NCBI GenBank assembly: GCA_003049485.1 | Contig: PYST01000452.1 | Coordinates: forward strand, 1-27,139 | DNA: 27,139 nt | Source of the DNA: Ophioceras dolichostomum | Lineage: Eukaryota > Ascomycota > Sordariomycetes > Magnaporthales > Ophioceraceae | Reading direction: 5' to 3' | Part shown: one piece after another, positions 19,443-27,139 of the stretch | How positions within the stretch are numbered: the stretch's first letter is position 1 | Layout of the letters: each line of letters opens with the position of its first letter | Translations under genes and position numbers: made by a program | The notes under the pieces: generated by a model | Seen by the model: the letters and a program-made list of their open reading frames with translations, nothing else | Databases searched by the model: none | Told to the model about the DNA's origin: nothing

Positions 19443-19649
19443 CTGCATGGTAGTGGTAGTGGTAAAGGGAAGAAGACGACGATCACAACACCCACGACAG
19501 CAGCGACCGCCGCTCCCAAGCAGGAGAAGGCGACGAAGACGGCGGCGGGGGCGGGTGAGGAGAACGGTGGTGGTGGGAAGAAGACCGGCGGGTCGAAAGA
19601 TGAAGACGGCGGGCCCTGCGGACTGCCTTCGAAGTGCAGCATTTTGTAG
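19443..19649 (+). other. In-frame C-terminal tail with CaaX box downstream of the quinone reductase stop
   Basis: Immediately after the TGA the same frame stays open for 68 codons to TAG at 19647-19649. The encoded tail is rich in Gly, Lys, Ala, Thr and Glu, like a disordered linker. It ends Gly-Pro-Cys-Gly-Leu-Pro-Ser-Lys-Cys-Ser-Ile-Leu. The last four residues are a CaaX prenylation motif (Leu at the end favours geranylgeranylation), and a second Cys seven residues upstream could be palmitoylated. Two routes could join it to the enzyme: readthrough of the TGA (followed by CTG), or removal of an in-frame intron, for example 19438-19500 (63 nt, GTTGAC...CAG, 252-aa product) or 19434-19523 (90 nt, GTCGGT...CAG, 243-aa product). 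Neither candidate has an ideal donor or branch point. Fungal Ycp4-type paralogues are known to be lipid-modified, which fits. A sequencing error at the stop is also possible. Confidence 0.6.
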
Positions 19650-22371
19650 TAGCAGATACCATTTAATTCAAGCTTGATCCTCTTTTTTTATGTTGTCTCC
19701 TCCATTTTGCTTCTCGGGCGTGTTCATTGGAAGAAGGCGAGTCTTGAACAGGTATCTGCTCAAAACAATGCCACTAGGCGTTTTGGAGAATCTGGGGTTG
19801 GTGGATCTTGGAGATTAGTTGATGCAACAGCACTCGGCGGGCACCTCGTTTGATGCTGAGAACATTGATCATGCCGATATGGAGAATGAGAACGTCCGGA
19901 GGTCTCATGGTCGATGAGAAGTGAGAACCATCTCTTCCACAAGAATCCGGTGTCTCATCAGCTGCGCGTGTGCACTGGACATGGCGGAAGGAAGGAAATT
20001 TAGCTCAGCTGTTGGACGAGATAGGTTCTTTCCTCCAGCAACGCATTCGCCCTGCTGGTGGCGGATTTAAGAATTTATCTTATTTGTCGTCCATGGGGTC
20101 GAGTAGGTATTCATATATTGAACGAAAGCTAACCTTTCAAGCCTTCCTCTTTCTTTCTTGGTCTCTTTTCTTCTGTAACATGCCTACTACTCCATACCTG
20201 CTACCCTTGGCAGTCATCCGCTCAGATTCAGGCACCAAAGATGGCATTTGCTACACAGAGCTGGAAGGATTATTCGAAGGCCCATTTGCGAATGTGGATC
20301 AACTGGGGGCGCCGAAGGGATGCTCACTGAATGCTGCAAAGGGCCCCCAGGCCGATCACCAGTTGGAGGCTTTGTCCCTCGGCTGGAGTCCCGTAACAAG
20401 CTATCACCTGAGAACGCGCCGGTCCTGTTAGTGTCCACGACGGGGCCAGTCATACATCGGTAGCAAGGCTTAACTTGTGGCTTCGAGTGGAGGCGCTCAA
20501 TTTTGTCAAGCTTAACTGTACCATCACCATGGCTGCCAAGTAAGGCTGGAGGACTAGGTGATTGGGGCCTCGTTAGGGGAGCTTGGCTGCTTGGAAAGGT
20601 CTGGGCACGCTCCTCAATCGCCTCAATCGCGCTCATTCGTCCACAACATTTCGGAACACCTTGGAATCAAGAGAAAATGGGAATCGATAACGATAATGGG
20701 AAACCACGGAATAATCGGAGTGAAAGAATGGAGGGAAGGAAAGGGATCAGTGGCCAGGCAGTGCCCAAATTTCGGCCTCATGCATAAGAACTGCAGGTAG
20801 CCATCGTATAAGGGAGGAAGGTAGGTGGAGAACGCGCCGCAAAAGCAACGCCAAAATTCGCGTCTTGGTAAAAGTCTATCCCCCTTTTCTACTCGCTTGT
20901 TAGATGGATCGCATGCCAGCTCGTGTTGGCTCCACGTTCCGTCGGACGGCTGAACGAAGCGGACGAGCCCGACGTGAGCTGGTGGTGTTCCAATTGTGGC
21001 GTCGCGATTTTTTGCGGAAAGAAACACTGTAGACGTCACTGTGATGTTTTAGGCTTGTCAAGGATGCTTCGCTGCCAATCTCACTTCGGTTGTAGCGATC
21101 ACAGCGCGCCTGAATGCAGGATTGCTCAGCGGCGTATACAGTTTCATGAGGAGGGCTCGCACTGTAAACACGTGACATTTTCATACCGTGTAGCTCCACA
21201 TGGACGCTGTTGGACGCTCGCTGTTGGACATCCATCCGCTTCCCTCTCGATCATCCTCCCTGTCTTTCCCTAGTCCTGGCACAGCATTCACCCACTATCC
21301 CTCCATCCCACCCACCCAAGCATCGCCCAGCTACCTACCTATCCTATTCACCTATCCTCTATCCTCTCCGTTGTCCGTCTTCCCGTCCATCCCTTGTGCT
21401 TCCCCGTGTATTCCTTGGTTTCGCGAGGCGATGTGCCACAAGACCACAAACACAAACAGGCTGACGCATTTCAGCCATATGGCTTCTTGGTTGCAAGAGC
21501 ATTCCGTAGTGTCCCTTCCATTGGCCAAACAGAGAGACAAGAACCAGGGGTCCTTGTGCGTCCCCCTTTTTTCATGTTCATCTTGTTTGTCACTTCTCCC
21601 TTTCTCCCGCAGATTTCATCAGCCTGGCTGGCCATAACTTATGTCCGGGACATTAGTAGATACGAGCCGCAGAAAAAAAAAGGGGAACATTAATGGGATG
21701 GCTTGCAGTGCCAAATCCGGTATAGATGGTCTGACGCTGCAGCCCCAAAGCCCCAAGACAGGCATGGCTTTCTGCAAAGCTGAGAGGTTCCCTTGTCCAA
21801 GGGGGATGGAGATGGGGGAAGTTTGATGGGTTGGTCGTGGGCATGATTGGCCGGCTGTCCTGCGCCCCCTTTCTCGTCCCAACCTTTCCCCCCTTCCCAC
21901 CTCCAGTTATTGAGAGTGAGCGAGCAGTGACCACGATAGGCGGCCGATGAGACCTTGTCTTGGTGTGTCTCTTCTGCCGTTTGCCTGGGCAGTAACTGCA
22001 ACAGGGTGTGGGTGTGGGCTTGGCTGGCCGTTGCTCCTGTGCCGCCAGCCATTGACTGGAATAAATCAGATTCATTTCCCTCCCTTTCTCGAAATATTTT
22101 CCCCGTCCCTCTCTCCCTCCCTCCTCCTTCTCCTTCACTACCCGCTCAACCCGCACAACTAGCCGTCATCAACTGAGTGCTCGTGTGCATCTCGGTCTTT
22201 CGTCTTTTTCTCTCCCAACTTCATTCAGTCGCTCTTTCAACCTCTTTTTTGATGATCATTAGCTGAATAGGACACTTGTAATTTTTTTTTGCTCGCCTTC
22301 TTTATCATCCTCATTGTCGCCATCCATCGTCGTCATCATTCTTCCTTGCCTTGGCTGCCGAGTGCATTCGC
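19650..22371. other. 2.7-kb intergenic region / promoter of the methyltransferase-like gene
   Basis: No gene is supported. The longest frames (for example 19970-20431, and a Cys/His-containing frame around 20923-21273) lack suitable starts, domains or splice support. The right half (about 21240-22370) has long C/T-rich tracts and short T and A runs, as in strong fungal promoters and leaders. A short upstream ORF is at 22252-22266. Confidence 0.5.
22252..22266 (+). promoter_or_regulatory. Four-codon upstream ORF
   Basis: ATG ATC ATT AGC TGA lies 106 bp before the methyltransferase-like ATG. It is the only ATG between there and the main start, so it would be met first by ribosomes if the transcript begins upstream of it. 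The transcription start is unknown. Confidence 0.35.
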
Positions 22372-23784
22372 ATGTACCCACCCAACAACTATTATCGGAA
22401 ACACAAGGACGCGAAGAAGCAACAACCATCCATCATCGCCATCATCATGAGTTCGTCGGGCATTTGCGGTAACCCTCGGCGGGTGATGCAAGTCCTCTGG
22501 CTTGCGGCCGGCATTATGTTCACCATGGCGGTTGTCAGGTCTCTGGGCGGTAGCCACGGAACCGAGTGGGTTAACAACCACGTCAGCAACCTCGTGGGCA
22601 GCCACGGCGGCAGCATCGGCGGCGTCGGTCGTGTCGGCATGAAGGAATTCATGGCGCGCGCGGAGGCCTCCTGGGCCAAGACGGTCAAGGAGCGCCACGA
22701 GCTGATCACGAAGGACTGGGTCACGGTCGACAAGCTGCCGCTGTACGCCGCCGTCGACGTCCACTCGTACGGCCGCACGCCCTACACCATCTGGGACCTG
22801 ACGCCGGCCTCTTACGGCTGCCCCCACGAGATTGAGCGCGTCGGCCGCATGGGCGACGGTGGCAAGTGGGTGTGCGGCATGTCGCAGTACGAGGAGCTGT
22901 CCAAGACCCGCGAGTGCCGCATCTACTCGTTCGGTGTGCGCGACGAGTCCAGCTTCGGTATGTGACGTGACAATCCTAATAGTGTCTCGCCGCTTTCTCA
23001 CCATGATGTCCACTACCCGAGCGATCCGTTGAACTAATTCGCCTGATTTCATCGCAGAGGAGGAGATGCTTAGCCGCACCAACTGCACCGTCTGGGCCTA
23101 CGACTTCTCCGTCGTTGACTTCGGTGACCAACTCGAGGACAAGAACCGTGCCCGCGCCCACTTCAAGCAGGTCGGAATCGCCGGCAAGACCGACACCGCC
23201 AAGAACCCGCCGTTCTACAGCATCGCCGACTTGATGAAGGAGAACGGCCACGACTACGTGTAAGTCCACGAGCCCAAACTCGGCCCCAAGCGGCCTGGCT
23301 GGCCCGGATAGGGCAACAATTCGCCTGATCTGTTTCCCCCGCTGACAGTCGACATCTCTTCCAAACCACAGTGACATCCTGAAGATGGACATCGAGTTCG
23401 CCGAGTTCGATGCTATGGATGGGCTTGACCGGGACTTCCCCTTCAAGGACGGTTTCCAGTACCCCATTGGCCAGTTCATGGTCGAGATCCATCTGCTCAA
23501 CGACATCAAGGCCGACCGCTACCTCGACTGGTTAGTCAATACCCCCCTCCCCTCTCAAGTCTACACCCTCTCCCCTTCTGTCTAGTCCGCAGTACTAACG
23601 ACAGAGTTTAACAACAACCTTTAGGTGGGAGCGCATGGAGAACCGTGGCATGCGCCCGACCTGGACCGAGCCCAACCTGCTGGCCGTCACCCTGGGCGTC
23701 GGCGGCAACAAGGACCCGAACTTCGCCGAGTACACCCTGATCAATGTGCATGACAAGCACAGCATGATCTTCGGCACCCCATAG
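22372..23784 (+). CDS. Membrane-anchored methyltransferase-domain protein (METTL24 / Methyltransf_22-like)
   Basis: Four exons are predicted: 22372-22957, 23058-23259, 23372-23530 and 23625-23784, giving 368 aa. The donors are GTATGT, GTAAGT and GTTAGT, and intron 3 has a TACTAAC branch site. A short basic cytosolic N-terminus is followed by one hydrophobic segment (about residues 39-57), suggesting a type II membrane protein with a lumenal catalytic domain. Family-like motifs are ERVGRMGDGGKWVCGM (about 158-170), RIYSFGVRDESSFEEE as the SAM motif I region, VWAYDFS as the acidic end of strand 2, and VDILKMDIEFAEFDAM as the motif shared with FkbM/Methyltransf_21 enzymes. The substrate is unknown; by analogy with Golgi METTL24-like proteins it may be a glycan or secreted protein. 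The first in-frame ATG is used. An alternative ATG at 22447 would still keep the membrane segment. Confidence 0.85.
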
Positions 23785-23866
23785 ACGCGTGACAAACAGA
23801 GAAAAACAAAACGGAGGCAGAACAGGACCACGCGTTGCCGCATTGTTTTCCCCTTCGACCGGCCAA

Positions 23867-23872
23867 AATAAA
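23867..23872 (+). terminator. Polyadenylation signal AATAAA
   Basis: A canonical AATAAA lies 83 bp after the stop codon of the methyltransferase-like gene and is a plausible cleavage/polyadenylation signal for it. Confidence 0.55.
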
Positions 23873-25121
23873 TGAGGCGAACACCTCGGAGAAGCCTTTC
23901 CCTCTCTGCCTTTGCCATCATCATCATCATAATGCCAAGCATTCCTCACCGTCGTCGTTGCAATGGAAGGCGGCCCCCTTGTTTTCTTTGAGCATCTCGT
24001 TTGTGTGCTTATTTCATTATAAAAATAGGCGTCCATCTAGGAAAGAGTTGGGAAAGGGTGAAGTGCTCCTCGGGCTGGGGCTGGCCCATGGTTTGGTGAT
24101 CTTTCCAAAGAGGCGAAACGATCTCTCCCGTGTCGATTTCGAAGTTCAGTTCATCGCCAGGTTTACCATCTAATGAAGACAAATGTTTCGAAACTGAGAA
24201 AAGACGTTCAAATAAAGATAGCCAGACGGCCTTGTTACAAGTGCACACTAGGACTACCTAGGCACCTTACCACCATCTAATAACACAAGGCCTTCGCTTC
24301 CGTCGAAATATATTTTCCGACTACTCCTTAGTTCTTACGCTTCCTGCTAGGAGGGCAGTCAGGTTGCACCCCGTCCTTCCTCCCTGTCGCTTGGATTGCT
24401 TCACGCTAACCACCCATTTCAAGCACTTTCTCACATGTTTCCGAACAGCCCTGCACCTGTCCCTGACATTTTGCCCACAACTTTTTCAAGTCACCTTGGC
24501 GATTTTAAAACCCCAGAAACAGGGCTCAACATTGCGATCGCAGCGTTTGGTTAGAGGTTAGGGTTCGGGCTAGTGGTTAAGATCAGAGTTAGCCTCGTGT
24601 TTGCACGATTTCGACGTGGACGGGTTGGTGTGGTAGAGGCGTTGAGCAATGCTGCAACCTAACTGCCCTCTTCTGCCAGCCTCTCCCTGCCTGCTACTAC
24701 ATCCCAGTTCCCGTCTCTTTGCCCCAGTCGGCTTGACTATTCCCACTTCGCAACCGAACCGGCGTACTGGGTGAACGTGGTCTTAAGATTCTTATATGCA
24801 TGTGGGTTATTTGGGAAGTGTTCTGGCTCTGGGCTCGATCCAGCCTGGCAAGGCCGAGTTCCGGTCTCCCACGCCAGGTCCTGGGTTATCCACACGATGA
24901 CGCGGCGGAAGGGCGCGGTTATGCTCACGCGTATTTCTCAGGAGGCTTCTCTCTTCCCTTCCTCTTGCCTCCCTTTCGATGCTCTTGCTCGATTCGTTGG
25001 ACTCGTCACTCATACTAGGTGGATGGGTGATGGGTATAGGACGGCAGTAGCAGAAAGGAGGGCCTAGGAGCTGGATGGACTGGAGGGAGGTATGCAGCTG
25101 TCACATCTGGTGGGATGAACC

Positions 25122-25148
25122 GACGATCGGCTGACGGACGATCGGCTG
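25122..25148 (+). repeat. 12-bp direct repeat GACGATCGGCTG
   Basis: Two perfect copies (25122-25133 and 25137-25148) start 15 bp apart in non-coding DNA. Confidence 0.85.
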
Positions 25149-26158
25149 GCCGGAAGCCACCGCAACGCATGCAGGGACTGACTGGGACTAGGGGAGACGT
25201 CAGATAAGGGGGCTCGGCTTTCAGACATGAGTCGGCGGCGGAGAGAAACCAGCTAGCACAGACTAACGCGCCCGGCCGCCAGGAAAGCACGCCGGGAAAG
25301 CGATCCGAAGCCTCAATTCCCCCCGAGAGACCGGGCGGATCAGCACTCGACTACTACTGTCTGTGTTCGGGTCCAGGTCGACGGGTCCTGAATAGGTACC
25401 TAGCCACTAACTAGCAATTTACTAGGGAGCCACTGCGTGTTCGGACTTGTTGGCTCGCTCCGTCCGCGAAGAAGTCCGATCAAGCATCACATTTGGATAG
25501 TTTCAACGGCTCCTCCGTTAGGGGACCAGTCAGCATTTGGCTGGGTTAGGCTGTGCAGAAGCGCTAACATCAACTCAACCCCCTCCACCTAGGCCGTCTC
25601 TCGTTCTCGGTCTCTCACCTCTATCCCTAGAGAGAATATCATCCAGATTCCATTCGTCACCAGTCAGCCACCAAGTGAGGACTGCTAGGTAGTGGGCGAG
25701 CACAAAAGGACGTGGCAGTGCGGGTCGTGGGTGGGAGGAATCGGGTGGTCCACCGTGGCCCTACAAGGGAAAGAAGGGGTAACACACGGAAGAGAGAGGA
25801 ATAACCACACAGCGCAACAGCGGGCTAGAAACGCAACACCCCAGGTTCCACCATGTCCCCGTCTTGCTCCGGAAATTTTCTATTTTCGGCTTGGGTCGGC
25901 CAGGTGAGGTAACCGGGCATCTAGGCATCCCAGGTATCCCTGGTTTCCACACAATGGAATCTTCCGTAGAAGAGGCGTACAACGTACGTGGAAGTTGCAG
26001 TAAGGGGCCGTTACAGTTGGTCTAGTCTAGCTTCCCTGGCATGCCAAAGCGGTGAACCTTACAACAGGTGGATCTTAAGATGGCACCAGCGGGCCGGATG
26101 ATGGCAGTTGGGAATAGTTACGGTATGCACCACCAACAGTAGCAAAGCTTCAGCTGAA

Positions 26159-26187
26159 CTAGGTACCTACCTGACCTACCTAGGTAC
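26159..26187. repeat. Duplicated CTAGGTAC elements
   Basis: CTAGGTAC occurs at 26159-26166 and again at 26180-26187, with ACCTACC copies between. This is another member of the TAGGTA-like motif group seen across the non-coding parts of the window. Confidence 0.75.
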
Positions 26188-27139
26188 ATACCAGGTATCC
26201 ATAGCGCTGATGATGGGCAAAACAGGACGGAACGCCACCTTTTGGACCGTTTCCGGATGAACCGCTCCCGCTACCGCTCGGCTCGCATACTTGTAGCAGG
26301 GCTGGATCTGCTGGAATCCAGATGATTTGCGTGGCCACCTATGTATGCTGACCAGCTGGATGAGGCTGGTTTGGAAGGCTTTGAATAGGTGGGATGGATG
26401 GATGGGATCGGGCGGGGCCGAGGGTGCATGACGTAGCGACCTATTTTTTTTTTGTCGGGTTCTGTGCAACTTGCGTCACCTATGAGAAATAGGGGGCCGC
26501 CGTGACGTGACGCAATTTGGTTGGCTCCCGCTCACCAGCCAACAGCTGAGAACGAAACAGAAAAAGAGACAAGAAAACGGGCCAACAAGAGGCGGCAAAG
26601 GAAAAAGAAAACGGGTTTGCAGTGAAGAATCGCTGTGAAACGTTTCGCGGGTGGGGTTTTTACATGTTGCTTTCCCGGGTTTTTGCAGCAACCGGCGAGA
26701 TTCAATGGCCCCGGGACAACGACATTGACAATGACGGCGCCTTTTCACTGCTGCAGTGCCTCGACGATGGAGCGAATGAATGGCTGGTGCGAGTGAGCGC
26801 CCAACAGACCGACAGACCAACCGGGCCGCACTCGGGCCTATCACCATTTAGTAGGCAGTTGAATGATCAAAAAAGGACTCGGCAGATCATAAGATATCAC
26901 CTTCTTCAATTGCGCATCGAAACCTGAATCTGCATGCTGGCGGCATGCTGGCTGCTGCAGTGCGCTCGTAGGCGCGCGCCGCAGCCACAGTGGGAGCCAT
27001 GCTTCATTGGCAGAGAGCGGTCTGCGGGTTCGAACGTCTGATGTAAGGGGTGAGAAATGAGGATTATGTGCGGCTTGGGCGCGCTGCTGCAACCTGCAAG
27101 CTGTTGACCGAATCGGGCCTGTGCTAGACACATATGCGC

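Larger units (their letters stand above)
23785..27139. other. 3.3-kb right-end region without a recognisable gene
   Basis: After the 3' UTR of the methyltransferase-like gene no coding region, tRNA, rRNA or transposon can be supported. Open frames are short on both strands and lack recognisable motifs. Visible structure includes a duplicated GACGATCGGCTG (25122-25133 and 25137-25148), TAGGTA-type motifs near 24256, 25394 and 26159-26187, a TGGA run near 26394, and a T run near 26443. The right part is possibly the long promoter of a gene beyond the window. Confidence 0.45.

Noticed and set aside
19970..20431. 153-codon open frame on the + strand
   Set aside because: No conserved motif, and an equally long frame exists on the other strand over the same area. 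Composition matches intergenic DNA.
20912..21273. Cys/His-rich frame reminiscent of a MYND-type zinc finger
   Set aside because: The open frame begins at a non-ATG codon, the Cys/His spacing does not match MYND, and codon use does not resemble the true genes. The overlapping ATG frame stops after 42 codons.
24541..24600. GGTTAGAGGTTAGGGTTCGGG resembling telomeric TTAGGG
   Set aside because: Only one exact TTAGGG unit is present in a degenerate context, so an internal telomere tract cannot be claimed.
27000..27050. GGGTTCGAAC resembles a tRNA B-box
   Set aside because: The bases on either side do not form a T-stem and there is no matching A-box or acceptor stem.

Overview
This window reads as nuclear DNA of a filamentous ascomycete (Pezizomycotina, most likely a Sordariomycete). 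The coding exons are GC-rich. The genes carry short spliceosomal introns of about 90-125 nt with GTAAGT/GTATGT/GTGAGT-type donors and CTAAC-type branch points. Intergenic regions are long and C/T-rich, and the gene content (alpha-aminoadipate lysine synthesis, a GPI-anchored yapsin, a mitochondrial EF-G) is fungal. I see no operons, tRNAs, rRNAs, transposons or CRISPR arrays.

Layout, left to right: (1) a secreted, probably GPI-anchored aspartic protease (717-2398, +, 3 exons); (2) mitochondrial elongation factor G, MEF1 (3040-5753, +, 4 exons), convergent with (3) homoisocitrate dehydrogenase LYS12 (6328-7519, -), whose tiny first exon is joined through a GC-AG intron; (4) a low-complexity Ala/Pro/Lys/Thr-rich protein with an acidic tail and unknown function (9390-11721, +); (5) a Yae1-family protein (12435-13448, +) with a textbook GX3 repeat and unusual homopolymer insertions; (6) a monocarboxylate-transporter-like MFS permease (14500-16140, +); (7) a Pst2/Ycp4/WrbA-type flavodoxin-like quinone reductase (18448-19442, +), followed in the same frame by a coding-like 68-codon tail ending in a CaaX box; (8) a membrane-anchored METTL24/Methyltransf_22-like protein (22372-23784, +, 4 exons). 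The last 3.3 kb shows no convincing gene.

The genes are unrelated housekeeping or accessory functions. I see no biosynthetic cluster and no functional cassette.

The most interesting observation is at the end of the quinone reductase gene. One in-frame TGA (followed by C) separates the flavodoxin domain from a Lys/Ala/Gly-rich linker ending in a Cys-Ser-Ile-Leu CaaX motif. Stop-codon readthrough, or splicing of an in-frame intron, would turn a soluble enzyme into a lipid-anchored one. The second is the GC-AG first intron of LYS12, whose retention would end translation after ten codons. All exon boundaries were deduced by eye from reading frame, splice consensus and remembered family motifs; no alignment or search was run.
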